Shown: piece after piece, positions 17,141-25,929 of the stretch | How positions within the stretch are numbered: position 1 is the stretch's first letter | How the letters are laid out: every line of letters starts with the position of its first letter | Source: Pedobacter nyackensis | GTDB taxonomy: Bacteria; Bacteroidota; Bacteroidia; Sphingobacteriales; Sphingobacteriaceae | Length of the DNA stretch: 64,000 nt | Direction of reading: 5' to 3' | Assembly (NCBI RefSeq): GCF_900176505.1 | Contig: NZ_FWYB01000013.1 | Coordinates: 1-64,000 of the forward strand | Notes under the pieces: model-generated | The model's database searches: none | The model's input: only the letters and a program-made list of their open reading frames with translations | What the model was told of the DNA's origin: nothing | Made by a program: the position numbers and the translations under genes

Positions 17141-18493
17141 CTAAAAAACGATTTTTCCCTGATGGATTAATGACTTTACTGCTGAAACCCTTGAAACCGC
17201 CTCTGCAGAACAACTTGCGTCTACCAGCACTACATCTGCCTTGTTTCCTGCTTTTGGCCAAACCTGGTTTCCTTTATCATCCAGCGGAAGGATATTATGG
17301 GTAGCTAGTTTTAAAATTCTTGAAAGGTCAAACTCTGTACGATATCCATACAGCTGAGCTGCAAGGTTCGCTTTTTGAAGAATGCTGCCACTTCCGAAAG
17401 TATTCCACCAATCAATAATGGAGTCGTTACCCGTCATCACATCTACCCCATATTTATAGAGCGTTGGTATGGGCATGATGGTACGTCCAAATGGAATGGT
17501 TGAGATAATTCCAACCTTTGCGTGTCCCAATTTCTCTGCTATTTCATCTGTATTCTTTTTATCAAGATAAGCTAATGCAAAACTATGACTGATAAAGGTT
17601 TTACCCTTTAATACAGGATTTTCTATCACTTTGTCAATAAGATAATTTATGGTCTTCATCCCTGATTCGCCTGACTCATGAAGATGAATATCAATCCCTT
17701 TGTTGTTATCTATTGCAAGCTGGATGATTAAATCCATATGCCTTTCTATAGCACCATCTATCGTATAAGGGTCCAGTCCGCCAATAAAATCAATATTCAT
17801 TTTGGCAGCTTCTTTCATTAACTGTTCCGTTTTTGTATAGTAAATACCATGTTGCGGAAATGCCACCAGCTCTGCCTGAAAAGTATCTTTTTTGTTTTCG
17901 AGCGCTTTCTCCAAATTTCTTAAAGATTCTAATCCGGAAGTTGGATCGATATTAACGTGTGATCTGGCGTAATTTGTACCATGGCTTTGCATCAACTCAA
18001 TCAGCTTTTCAGTGCGAGGAATCGATGTTTTAAGTAAACCAGGGATAATTTTCTGCTCATAGGCGATCATGTCCCTTACTGACCTAAGTTTACTTTGATT
18101 TGCTTTCCATGGCAAGCCATAAAAGGTTTTATCCAGATGGATATGCATATCCTTAAATGCAGGTAGCATCAATAATCCTTTCGCATCGATGGCATCTGCC
18201 TTTGGCTTATTTGGCAGAATGGCCTTTATCTTCCCGTCTTTAATTTCAACTGTAAACAGTTCCGTTTTTGTATGGCTAACTTCAGCATCTTCATATTCGA
18301 AGCCAGTTTCCAATCTTACATTTTTTAAGGTGAAGCTTTTAGCTGTATTTGTAGAATTGAACCGTTGCGTGCTACCTGAATGCGCTGATTCAGCCGCGAT
18401 GGTATGGGTTGCAGTAAATACACTTGCCCCTGTTGCAAGCAGAATAGATGAGTTTTTAATAAAATCTTTGCGCGAAATTGATTCTAATGACAT
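17141..18493 (-). CDS. Exported amidohydrolase, cytosine deaminase-like
   Basis: 450 aa from ATG 18493 (MSLESISRKDFIKNSS). A Tat-like signal peptide precedes the mature part, with SRKDF followed by a hydrophobic segment ending AAES. The catalytic core has the amidohydrolase metal motif DMHIHLDKTFYGLPW, HLHESGESG, ISHSFAL and TGNDSIIDWW, close to cytosine deaminase/CodA-type enzymes. Hydrolysis of a cyclic amide or amidine, possibly a nucleobase or metabolite, is likely. The Tat signal and periplasmic location are unusual for a CodA relative. It is not obviously linked to the fucosidase. Substrate unknown. Confidence 0.85.
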   Translation of the reverse strand: MSLESISRKDFIKNSSILLATGASVFTATHTIAAESAHSGSTQRFNSTNTAKSFTLKNVRLETGFEYEDAEVSHTKTELFTVEIKDGKIKAILPNKPKADAIDAKGLLMLPAFKDMHIHLDKTFYGLPWKANQSKLRSVRDMIAYEQKIIPGLLKTSIPRTEKLIELMQSHGTNYARSHVNIDPTSGLESLRNLEKALENKKDTFQAELVAFPQHGIYYTKTEQLMKEAAKMNIDFIGGLDPYTIDGAIERHMDLIIQLAIDNNKGIDIHLHESGESGMKTINYLIDKVIENPVLKGKTFISHSFALAYLDKKNTDEIAEKLGHAKVGIISTIPFGRTIMPIPTLYKYGVDVMTGNDSIIDWWNTFGSGSILQKANLAAQLYGYRTEFDLSRILKLATHNILPLDDKGNQVWPKAGNKADVVLVDASCSAEAVSRVSAVKSLIHQGKIVF

Positions 18494-18637
18494 AAAACAC
18501 TTTTTATACAAAGTTAATGGCCATGATCTAAACCCAATAGTAATATTTATGCTATAAGTTGTATCATTTATAACAGTTCTCTGAATTCACAATCTGGAAT
18601 GCATTGATCCCAAGTTTCGGTATATTGGCTTTCGTTT

Positions 18638-19327
18638 TCACCCAATCAGGTCGATATACCAGTATCCCTGGACTGCCCCACCCTCCGGTGAGGGATATGT
18701 TTTAAATACTTTCTCTCCTAAGGTGAAACCAATAGGCTTTTTAAATATGGGCCCATCAAAAACAAAAGTATGAAACTCTCCATTTTCACCGCAGGGATCT
18801 ATTCCAGCAGGGAGATCTTCAATAAAACGATCATCTATTATTCTACCGCAGAAATCTTCAAGTCCCTGCTGAGCACAGACTACAATTGTTTTATAGCCCA
18901 GGGAAATAAACTCCTTTAAAACCTCGGTAGTATTTCTTTTCCAAAGCGGGAATTCAGCCTTCAAACCAACTTCAGAAAGCTTGGCTTCCCTGTAAACCTT
19001 CAAATCTTCTAAAAACAAATCCCCAAATATAGAATGGGTTATGCCTTGAGCTTTAAGCAACATCAAATGCCTGTTCATCTGCTCCTCATAGATTGCCATA
19101 TCCGGTGATTCAGGTAAACGAACCTGATACAAGGGAATATCCAGGCTGCTTGCTTGTTCTATTAAAAGGCTTTCCCTTACCCCATGCATGCTTACCCGGT
19201 TATAGGCCTCGTTAACGGTAGTCAGTAAGTAACGGACGTCGAAATTTGGATCCCTCATGATATGGTGAAGTGCCAGTGTACTGTCCTTACCCCCGCTCCA
19301 ATTGAAAATACTAATGTTTTTGCTCAT
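18638..19327 (-). CDS. Dph6-related ATP pyrophosphatase
   Basis: 229 aa. PP-loop ATPase with FNWSGGKDSTLALHH at the N-terminus and GVDPCGENGEFHTF-like sequence (GIDPCGENGEFHTFVFDGP) at the C-terminus, the signature of the diphthine-ammonia ligase group. Bacteria lack diphthamide, so bacterial members have another, unknown, ATP-dependent amidation or thiolation role. Complete and soluble. Monocistronic. Confidence 0.88.
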   Translation of the reverse strand: MSKNISIFNWSGGKDSTLALHHIMRDPNFDVRYLLTTVNEAYNRVSMHGVRESLLIEQASSLDIPLYQVRLPESPDMAIYEEQMNRHLMLLKAQGITHSIFGDLFLEDLKVYREAKLSEVGLKAEFPLWKRNTTEVLKEFISLGYKTIVVCAQQGLEDFCGRIIDDRFIEDLPAGIDPCGENGEFHTFVFDGPIFKKPIGFTLGEKVFKTYPSPEGGAVQGYWYIDLIG

Positions 19328-19432
19328 TTCTAAAAACCAAGAATATTGCCGTAAAGATAGGAGAAGTTATGATTAAGAAACAGTTGAACCATTTAAGTTT
19401 TTAACTGTTTCTTATTAAAGAAGTTGAATATC

Positions 19433-19612
19433 ATGTTGGATAGAAACAAGCGAAAAATGGGGATTGCACTCTTGCTGTTTGCAGCGGCAGCTATGCTATT
19501 CAGATTGGCTTATGCCACTGTTTCAAGTTCAATAAGCATTTGGCTGATGGTTGGCGCAGTACTTTTGTTATTGGCCTCGTTAACCGTATTTGGACTATAC
19601 TTTAGAGAATGA
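19433..19612 (+). CDS. Small two-helix membrane protein
   Basis: 59 aa from ATG 19433 (MLDRNKRKMGIALLL). Two hydrophobic helices, MGIALLLFAAAAMLFRLAYATV and SSISIWLMVGAVLLLLASLTVFGLYF, with a charged N-terminus. No family recognised. The upstream TTG frame could add three residues. It precedes yiaK by 55 bp on the same strand. Confidence 0.65.
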   Translation: MLDRNKRKMGIALLLFAAAAMLFRLAYATVSSSISIWLMVGAVLLLLASLTVFGLYFRE

Positions 19613-19667
19613 GATCAAAAAGGTCTGAGATTAACTATCTTCGAATTATTTAGAAGAGAACAACTGT

Positions 19668-20657
19668 ATGCGTATACCATTTGAAGAACTTAAAGATGAA
19701 TTTAAAAGAATACTTTTAAAGTTATCATTTCCCGATTCAACTGCTGAAACTTGTGCTACAATATTCGCTATTAACAGCCGTGATGGAGTCTATTCACATG
19801 GGCTGAACCGGTTTCCTGTTTTTGTACGATATGTACAGCAAGGCTTGGTTCAACCAAAAGCTTTACCCGAATTACTGGAAAAAAATGGTGCAATTGAGCG
19901 TTGGAATGGGAATTTTGCGCCTGGGATGTCCAATGCTACGCACGGTATGAACCGCGCTATTGAGCTATCTAAAGAAAATGGAATAGGATGTGCAGTCATT
20001 AAAAATACCAACCATTGGATGCGTGGAGGAACTTATGGCTGGCAAGCTGCAGACGAGGGTTGTATTGGAATTTGTTTCACCAATGCAACAGCCAATATGC
20101 CGGCATGGGGTGGTCAGGCTCCCGTGTTGGGCAACAACCCCATGGTGATTGCTATACCTCGTGAAGGTGGTCATATTGTACTAGATATGGCTATGTCGCA
20201 ATTTTCTTATGGTAAAATGCAGGAATATGAATTAAAAAATGAATCACTGCCATTTCCTGGTGGTTACGATGAAAATGGAAATCTGAGTACCAACCCTAGC
20301 CTTATTCGAAAATCAAAGCGGGCATTGCCAATTGGTTACTGGAAAGGCTCAGGCCTTGCACTAATGCTCGATTTGTTAGTTGTAGCACTTAGTGGCGGTA
20401 ATTCTACCGGTAAAATATCAGCCAATGCAGACGAAACCGGTGTATCACAGTGTTTCATCTGCATTCGTCAGCCCCATATGCATGAGGAATTGATAAATCA
20501 GGTTATTGCATACACCAAATCAGCATCAGCGGTTAAACCCGGCGAATACGTTTCATATCCCGGAGAACGCACTTTACGAACCCGTCTGGAGAATGAAAAA
20601 ATGGGCATACCAGTCAACGAGGTAATCTGGATGCAGGTAAAAACCATGTTTACGTAA
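19668..20657 (+). CDS. yiaK: 3-dehydro-L-gulonate 2-dehydrogenase
   Basis: 329 aa, full length for the malate/L-lactate dehydrogenase (LDH2) superfamily. The catalytic and NAD-binding segments are visible: RDGVYSHGLNRFPVF, KNTNHWMRGGTYGWQAADEG, GNNPMVIAIP and YWKGSGLALMLDLLVVAL. YiaK reduces 2,3-diketo-L-gulonate to 3-keto-L-gulonate in the cytoplasm. No other ulaR/yia pathway genes are nearby, so it works alone here. It converges on mepB with an 8-bp overlap of the 3' ends. Confidence 0.9.
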   Translation: MRIPFEELKDEFKRILLKLSFPDSTAETCATIFAINSRDGVYSHGLNRFPVFVRYVQQGLVQPKALPELLEKNGAIERWNGNFAPGMSNATHGMNRAIELSKENGIGCAVIKNTNHWMRGGTYGWQAADEGCIGICFTNATANMPAWGGQAPVLGNNPMVIAIPREGGHIVLDMAMSQFSYGKMQEYELKNESLPFPGGYDENGNLSTNPSLIRKSKRALPIGYWKGSGLALMLDLLVVALSGGNSTGKISANADETGVSQCFICIRQPHMHEELINQVIAYTKSASAVKPGEYVSYPGERTLRTRLENEKMGIPVNEVIWMQVKTMFT

Positions 20658-21156
20658 TTAGCCTCTTTGCCAGATCAAAGTCGAAAGAGTCATCGTTTTT
20701 AATCGTCAAAAAGTATTTTATCTGCCAGCTTTGCGTTTTTATTGCTTGTTTATTGGTGGCATTGTCCCAAGGAGGATAAACCCTAATACCACGTTTTCCT
20801 TCTTTTCCGTTTCGGGTAATTATTCCTTTGTCCGCCAATACTGATTTTGGAAAAATAAATTGCCCAAAATTGTCACCACTTCTTGCTGTGATAATTATAA
20901 AATCCAGGTCGTCTGAAATATCAAAAGGTTCAGTTATACCGTTCTTGTTTCTTTTCCAGATAGTTACGAATTGCCCTGTTTTTGTCGGCGTGATTTTAGA
21001 AATCCGGTGTTGAACTGTTTTTCCGTTAAGTATAAATTTGCAAGCACCATATTCTACACTTTCCGAATTCAGTATAGGATTTGTAAAGTCGAAATCACAT
21101 TTGTCATAAACCAATTCCTTCGCAACTTTCAAATCGCTATGAAATGAATTCATCAT
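20650..21156 (-). CDS. mepB: MepB family protein
   Basis: 168 aa. Matches the MepB family, first seen downstream of the staphylococcal mepRA efflux genes; here there is no efflux pump, so a role in resistance cannot be inferred. Recognisable stretches: ESVEYGACKFILNGKTVQHR, TPTKTGQFVTIWKRNKNG, GDNFGQFIFPKSVL and GIRVYPPWDN. Preceded by a 64-aa gene on the same strand with only 3 nt between, so the two form an operon. Confidence 0.88.
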   Translation of the reverse strand: MMNSFHSDLKVAKELVYDKCDFDFTNPILNSESVEYGACKFILNGKTVQHRISKITPTKTGQFVTIWKRNKNGITEPFDISDDLDFIIITARSGDNFGQFIFPKSVLADKGIITRNGKEGKRGIRVYPPWDNATNKQAIKTQSWQIKYFLTIKNDDSFDFDLAKRLIT

Positions 21157-21159
21157 AGC

Positions 21160-21354
21160 CTATAATAGAATTAAGAATTTATCCTTTTCGAATTTTAGTA
21201 CTTGTTTTTGCTTCAAACGATTAATGACAAAATGAAAATGCTCGTCATGCTCTGTCACTTCTAATACTTCTCCAAGATTGGCGATGATATCACCTTTAGC
21301 AATATCGGAAATCTGTTTTGTTTTAAGTTCAGGTAGATAATTTGATTTCAACAT
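21160..21354 (-). CDS. Hypothetical protein, 64 aa
   Basis: Small basic-to-neutral protein (MLKSNYLPELKTKQISDI...). KGDIIANLGEVLEVTEHDEHFHFVIN resembles a small SH3-like or KOW-type beta-barrel seen in nucleic-acid-associated proteins; this is a guess. It ends 3 nt before mepB begins, an operon arrangement that suggests coupled expression. No close family recognised. Confidence 0.6.
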   Translation of the reverse strand: MLKSNYLPELKTKQISDIAKGDIIANLGEVLEVTEHDEHFHFVINRLKQKQVLKFEKDKFLILL

Positions 21355-21572
21355 ATACTCTTTACTATTTGATTGCGAATAATTCCTTAAATGTAGCTAA
21401 TCTGATTTAAATTATTAAAAATTTCTAGATTTAGAAAAATCACTGGCACATTTCATCAACGCGAAGCGGATTCGGCTTAATCATAAAAAAACTATAAGAG
21501 GTCAATTTTGTTACCTAATTATAAAAATTGCTGATATGGATCAAGAATCCAGGTGATCATAAATCAAGTAAA

Positions 21573-22241
21573 ATGAGTAATCATATTGTTAAAGTCCTTG
21601 AAGCATATTTTATTACCCATGATGTAAAACGTTTTGTAGTTGAAAAACCTACAGGATATAGTTTTATTTCAGGTCAGGCCACTAAAGTTTCTATTAACCT
21701 TCCGGGATGGAAGAACCAACTACGACCTTTTTCCTTTACCAATTTAAATGATCAGAATTATCTTGAATTTATGATCAAGATATACGAAGACCACGAGGGA
21801 GTAACCAATATGCTTGGACGTTCCAATACGGGGGATGAATTAATTCTTCATGATGTTTTTGGGGTTATTCAATACAAGGGACCAGGTGTTTTTATTGCCG
21901 GAGGCGCAGGTATTACTCCATTTATATCGATACTCCGGGACTTATACAAGCATAGACGGCTAAGAGGCAACAAACTAATTTATTCTAATAAAACTTCAAC
22001 CGATGTAATTATGGAAGAGGAGTTGCAGAAGATGCTAAGCCATGATTTTATAAAATTGTTTACCAGAGAGAATATTGTCGGTTATATAGGACGAAGGATT
22101 GACCGGAACTACCTTATTGAGAATATAACCGACTTCGGACAACATTTTTATGTATGCGGGCCCAGTGAATTTGTAAAAAACATCACTAAACATTTATTCG
22201 ATTTAGGTGCCACTGCAGATACGGTTATATTTGAAAAATAG
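21573..22241 (+). CDS. FAD-dependent flavodoxin/ferredoxin-NAD(P)H reductase
   Basis: 222 aa from ATG 21573 (MSNHIVKVLEAYFIT). FNR-type fold: FAD-binding part with RPFSFTNLND, NAD(P)-binding part with VFIAGGAGITPFISILRDL, and the C-terminal FYVCGPSEFVKNI. It shuttles electrons between NAD(P)H and a small electron carrier or oxidase; the partner is not in the window. Upstream in-frame codons give a non-homologous tail and are not used. Monocistronic. Confidence 0.88.
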   Translation: MSNHIVKVLEAYFITHDVKRFVVEKPTGYSFISGQATKVSINLPGWKNQLRPFSFTNLNDQNYLEFMIKIYEDHEGVTNMLGRSNTGDELILHDVFGVIQYKGPGVFIAGGAGITPFISILRDLYKHRRLRGNKLIYSNKTSTDVIMEEELQKMLSHDFIKLFTRENIVGYIGRRIDRNYLIENITDFGQHFYVCGPSEFVKNITKHLFDLGATADTVIFEK

Positions 22242-22273
22242 CGCCTAAGGATTACTGGCGCCCTCCCACGCTA

Positions 22274-22444
22274 TCAATTTTTCTTTTGTTGGCCCGGTGC
22301 AAAAGGCTTGGCTGATTTTGAGCCGGTCCCTTTCTTAGCTTGTCCAGGAGGTACCTTACCACTATTTCCTGCTGTCCTTACCGAGTAACATGAGCTTGTA
22401 ATCATTAATACTGCAATCGCGGCTATCAGATATATTTTTTTCAT
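22274..22444 (-). CDS. Small lipoprotein with PPGQAKK motif
   Basis: 56-57 aa; the start is one of two adjacent ATGs (22447 or 22444). A lipoprotein signal MKKIYLIAAIAVLMITSSC is followed by a short basic tail (GKVPPGQAKKGTGSKSAKP). Related proteins are often labelled quinol oxidase subunit 4 in databases, but this is too small and simple to show that. The PPGQAKK motif recurs in the exported protein at 53699-54208. Function unknown. Confidence 0.75.
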   Translation of the reverse strand: MKKIYLIAAIAVLMITSSCYSVRTAGNSGKVPPGQAKKGTGSKSAKPFAPGQQKKN

Positions 22445-22626
22445 CATAGTATTTAGCAAGCTAATGACGTGCCAAACATGCGAAACAACACCTTATTCCC
22501 TGAAACAGCAACAAATAAAAACAAAAACAGGGGAATTGTTATTATTAAATAACCGATAACCAGCTGGAAAACAGATAAATGAAAGCCATCGCAAATCATC
22601 ACATTTAAAAAACAAATTATATACCG

Positions 22627-22881
22627 ATGAAAAAAAGTGAAACACCAAAACCCGGTTCTTCGAAATACAACGTTGAAAAAACAGAGGACTTAACTACTCC
22701 TAAATATCATAGCAGTACAGATCGCAGAAGCAGCTATGAGTTGCCGGCAACTGAAAATCTGAATGATCAACCCGAAAATAATCCTGATGAGATAATAAAT
22801 GAAAACGATGTCCCAAAACCAAATTTAGGCAACAAAAGGAGAGACAATGAAAAACAACGTGAAAAGATCATTACACCCTGA
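22627..22881 (+). CDS. Small hydrophilic protein, probably disordered
   Basis: 84 aa, rich in N, E, D, P and K (e.g. KPNLGNKRRDNEKQREK), with no predicted hydrophobic core. Similar tiny hydrophilic proteins are common in Pedobacter and often stress-related, but no family is recognised. It is bracketed by a minus-strand lipoprotein and exonuclease III on the other strand. Confidence 0.6.
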   Translation: MKKSETPKPGSSKYNVEKTEDLTTPKYHSSTDRRSSYELPATENLNDQPENNPDEIINENDVPKPNLGNKRRDNEKQREKIITP

Positions 22882-22929
22882 TCCAATAAATATTAGCACA
22901 AAACATCTTCTTTAAACAGCAATAGCGTT

Positions 22930-23712
22930 TTAATTTCTTTCAACTTTAAGTGTAATCCAAACCGGTGCATGGTCACTTGAATGTTCCCAGCCGCGAACAT
23001 GTTTATCTACACCGCCCAAAAGCAGGCTTTCATTCAGCGCTGAATTCAACAGGAAATGATCCAGACGTAAGCCGGCATCCCTGCTGTAGGCGTTTCGCAT
23101 GTAATCCCAGAAGGTATAAATCCGCTCATCAGGATGTAACCTGCGTATGGCGTCCGTCCACCCCTGTTTGATCAATGCCTCGAAAAGTTTCCTGGCTTCA
23201 GGACGGAACAACGCATTATCGATATATTTCTCAGGCTTATAGGTATCCAGATCCGTAGGCATAATATTATAGTCTCCGACTAGCGCAACAGGCATATTAA
23301 AACCCTGGAGCTTGCTCGCATGTGCAGTTAACCTTTTTATCCATTTCAGCTTATACTCGAATTTGGGCCCTGGGAATGGATTGCCATTGGGCAGGTACAA
23401 GCAACCAATGACCACCCCATTTATAAACGCCTCGATATACCGGCTATGCAGATCCTCAGCATCCCCTGAAAGTCCTCTACGCGTTTCCTCGATTTCGCCA
23501 TATTTAGAAAGTATAGCTACCCCGTTCCAGCTTTTTTGCCCATGCCAAATGGAATGATATCCTGCATCCAATAGCGCAATTTGCGGAAACCTGTTATCGG
23601 GTGATTTCAACTCCTGAAGACATACCACATCCGGCGATGTTTCTTTCAGCCAGCGCAAAAGATTATCCAAACGGCCATTGATACCGTTAATGTTATAAGA
23701 TGCAATTTTCAT
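22930..23712 (-). CDS. xth: Exodeoxyribonuclease III (AP endonuclease)
   Basis: 260 aa. DNA repair AP endonuclease of the ExoIII family: N-terminal MKIASYNINGINGR, QELKSPDNRFP, GDYNIMPTDLD, and the C-terminal DHFLLNSAL with SSDHAPVWI. It cuts abasic sites and removes 3' blocks. The catalytic residues expected for the family (N, E, Y, D, D, H) are in place. Length is normal. Monocistronic. Confidence 0.95.
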   Translation of the reverse strand: MKIASYNINGINGRLDNLLRWLKETSPDVVCLQELKSPDNRFPQIALLDAGYHSIWHGQKSWNGVAILSKYGEIEETRRGLSGDAEDLHSRYIEAFINGVVIGCLYLPNGNPFPGPKFEYKLKWIKRLTAHASKLQGFNMPVALVGDYNIMPTDLDTYKPEKYIDNALFRPEARKLFEALIKQGWTDAIRRLHPDERIYTFWDYMRNAYSRDAGLRLDHFLLNSALNESLLLGGVDKHVRGWEHSSDHAPVWITLKVERN

Positions 23713-23844
23713 AAGCTAATCCAGATTCAGACCCATCATTTTATAAGAAAAACAGGTATGCGTCAGTATTGTTTATAGATTTTGGATTCAAAGAACTTTT
23801 TTAAGACTTAACTGTTTTTGATGCGTACCTAAAGAAATACGGCT

Positions 23845-24180
23845 ATGAAAACCAAAGAAAATATGACTGCGGAGCGCAGTCCGGAAATTAAAGGCGATAC
23901 ATTCACAACAGGGAATTACCATCAGCAACAAGTCGATGGTGAAGACCAAACCGTGCTTGTTGATCCAGCAATTACTTCAGAAACTGATGAACTGGATCCC
24001 GCATTCACCGATCAAGTTCCACCCAGAGACCCAGAAGATGACGACGACGATCAGGACGATGAAGATGACGAAGAGTTCCCCGTAGAAGAAGACCTGGAAG
24101 GCGATGACTTTGACCTGAATCATGACGCTGATGACGACCTCAGTCTCAATATAGACGACGATGATGATGACCTGATTTAA
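23845..24180 (+). CDS. Very acidic hypothetical protein
   Basis: 111 aa with a C-terminal half made mostly of D and E (runs such as DDDDDQDDEDDEE and DDDDDD near the end). It probably is disordered and may bind metals or a basic partner. Its stop overlaps the stop region of the converging MBL-fold gene by 4 bp. The frame is open and the strong acidity is not explained by the opposite strand gene, so I accept it as coding. No family recognised. Confidence 0.65.
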   Translation: MKTKENMTAERSPEIKGDTFTTGNYHQQQVDGEDQTVLVDPAITSETDELDPAFTDQVPPRDPEDDDDDQDDEDDEEFPVEEDLEGDDFDLNHDADDDLSLNIDDDDDDLI

Positions 24181-24914
24181 ATTTCCAGGTTCATTCCGTC
24201 AGTCAGATACCCTAGTTTTAGTTGACCCAGTCTTTCCAGCATCTCCTGATCAAAATGTGTTAATAGTATGCGTTTACAAGAAAATTCTGGCAATCGCTTT
24301 TCCAGTTCCAGGTAATTCATGTGTCCTTTTACCTGCGTGCTGAAAAAATTACATTCACAGATAAACACATCAGCCTCGTCACTTAATGGGAGCAGCGCTT
24401 CTGTCCAGGAAGTATCTCCCGAATAAGCAATCACCTTACCCAAAATTTCAACCCGCAGCCCATGGGGCAAAGCCTTTTCAGAATGGATCACCGGAAAAGC
24501 CCTTACACTAAAATGTTCCGTATTTAACATTTTGTCGGCAGTGTATTCCAGGAAGTTCACATTCAGTTTCTCGAGTATCGGTGTACCCGGATAAAGCAAG
24601 TCCAGCAAGGCAGCTATTCGCTCCTTCCCGCCGGGCGGACTGATGATCTGTATTTTTTCCGTTCTACCGTGGATTGCAGCATCCAGCAGCAAAAATGGTA
24701 CTCCACCATAATGATCTCCATGAAAATGACTGATCACGATTGCATCGATATCATTTATGCTGATTCCATGATGCTTTAATGCCGGAAGACTAGTCGCACC
24801 GCAGTCCATCAAAAACCGGCTGCCGCCTGTATTTACATAAAAGCATGTATTCAGTCTTCCCCCACTACCAAAGGCATCACCGCAGCCAATTACTTTCAAT
24901 TGCAACAAACTCAT
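24177..24914 (-). CDS. MBL-fold metal-dependent hydrolase, RNase Z-like
   Basis: 245 aa from ATG 24914 (MSLLQLKVIGCGDAFGSGG). Metallo-beta-lactamase fold: metal motif SHFHGDHYGG, second ligand region AYSGDTSWTEALLP, and ICECNFFSTQVKGHMNYLEL followed by LLTHFDQ. It resembles RNase Z-like or phosphodiesterase-like members of the superfamily; it is too short and lacks the long flexible arm of true RNase Z. Substrate unknown. Its 3' end overlaps the acidic protein gene by 4 bp. Confidence 0.85.
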   Translation of the reverse strand: MSLLQLKVIGCGDAFGSGGRLNTCFYVNTGGSRFLMDCGATSLPALKHHGISINDIDAIVISHFHGDHYGGVPFLLLDAAIHGRTEKIQIISPPGGKERIAALLDLLYPGTPILEKLNVNFLEYTADKMLNTEHFSVRAFPVIHSEKALPHGLRVEILGKVIAYSGDTSWTEALLPLSDEADVFICECNFFSTQVKGHMNYLELEKRLPEFSCKRILLTHFDQEMLERLGQLKLGYLTDGMNLEI

Positions 24915-24955
24915 TTCCGTAAAATTTAAATGGCCTTCCAATGGTATTAAATAAA

Positions 24956-25363
24956 CTACCGGTCGATATCTGCATCGCTGCCTCTGAGGTCATCGTCGGG
25001 TATAAGGCCGCAATCATTTTCACCGCCTTTGTCCTGATCAGCATCACTTCCCTGTATTTGATCGCCTGGAACAATACCAGACCCCCGCTTACTTTGGCCG
25101 ATATCTTCCTCCCGGAGCCACATTGTGTTTTGCTCTATTTGCTCGCCTACCTGATCCAACAACTCGCGGGCGATCATGCCTTCGGCGCACCACACCATAC
25201 CTGATTCTTTCTGTTCAGACCATACGCTTCCCAGGGAAGTAAGGTCATCAAAAAGTTGATATCTGGCTTCTTCCTGGTCAGGTACGACCAGAATTTTTTC
25301 TATCTGCCCCTCGATGAGCACCTGAATCTCAAAGGGTTCCCAGGGTTCTGCAATTTTTGACAT
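24956..25363 (-). CDS. Hypothetical protein with GSDAD-rich tail
   Basis: 135 aa. The first 80 residues look like a small folded domain (FEIQVLIEGQIEKILVVPDQEEARYQLFDDL, ending EGMIARELLDQVGEQIEQNT). The C-terminal 45 residues are low complexity with a repeated GSDADxDxG pattern (QGSDADQDKG, RGSDADIDR), likely flexible. No signal peptide and no known family. It lies 42 bp upstream of the MBL gene on the same strand; an operon is possible. Confidence 0.6.
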   Translation of the reverse strand: MSKIAEPWEPFEIQVLIEGQIEKILVVPDQEEARYQLFDDLTSLGSVWSEQKESGMVWCAEGMIARELLDQVGEQIEQNTMWLREEDIGQSKRGSGIVPGDQIQGSDADQDKGGENDCGLIPDDDLRGSDADIDR

Positions 25364-25481
25364 GGTTCCTGTTTAAATGATTAGTAAACAAATGGCGCAC
25401 GTGGAAGTTTTATAAATAAAACCATAAAACAAATTGCGGCACGGCCTTTGTAACTATCATGTTACATCAAATCATACAATT

Positions 25482-25856
25482 ATGAAAAATGCAATTAAAG
25501 TTTTGAGTTTATTTTTAATCATAACAATGGTTATGATCGCTTGTAAAAAAGACAAAGATCCAGCTACAACTGATTTCTTTGTAGGTACATATAAAGGTTC
25601 TGTTTCTTATAATAAAGATGGAACCACTATTACAAGTTCAGATGGAAAAATTACCGTTTCCAAAGTAGGAGAAACATACAACTTCTTTTTTGGTAATAAC
25701 ATCCCTGATGTTACAGGGGTTAAGTTTGAGAAATCTGGTGATAATACTTATATAAGTATTGGAAGTGGGGTAACAGGTATTACCATTAATGCTAGTACAT
25801 TAAAAATGTTAGTCTCTAAAGATGGCGCCACCTGGACCGCCGATTGTACAAGGTAA
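25482..25856 (+). CDS. Small secreted lipoprotein
   Basis: 124 aa from ATG 25482. Lipoprotein signal MKNAIKVLSLFLIITMVMIAC with C21 in the lipobox, then KKDKDPATTDFFVGTYKGSVSY, a beta-rich fold reminiscent of lipocalin-like or DUF4923-type extracellular domains. Ligand unknown. Preceded by an untranslated leader that is rich in A and T, and followed by a good terminator. Confidence 0.75.
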   Translation: MKNAIKVLSLFLIITMVMIACKKDKDPATTDFFVGTYKGSVSYNKDGTTITSSDGKITVSKVGETYNFFFGNNIPDVTGVKFEKSGDNTYISIGSGVTGITINASTLKMLVSKDGATWTADCTR

Positions 25857-25877
25857 AATCCATCCGTTTAAAATCAT

Positions 25878-25910
25878 AAAAATGGGTTGCATTCGCAACC
25901 CATTTTTTTA
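25878..25910. terminator. Rho-independent terminator
   Basis: 13-bp stem AAAAATGGGTTGC / GCAACCCATTTTT with a 4-nt loop and T run, 22 bp after the lipoprotein stop. Confidence 0.88.
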
Positions 25911-25929
25911 TACAATATAGCACTCAGAA

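Noticed and set aside
17141..18493. L-fuconolactonase for the fucose pathway
   Set aside because: The amidohydrolase is nearby but its motifs (HIHLDKTF, HLHESGESG) are of cytosine-deaminase type, it is exported by a Tat-like signal, and it lies 23 kb from the fucose unit.
20650..21156. Drug resistance role for mepB
   Set aside because: No efflux pump or MepR-like repressor is present. The name alone does not support resistance.
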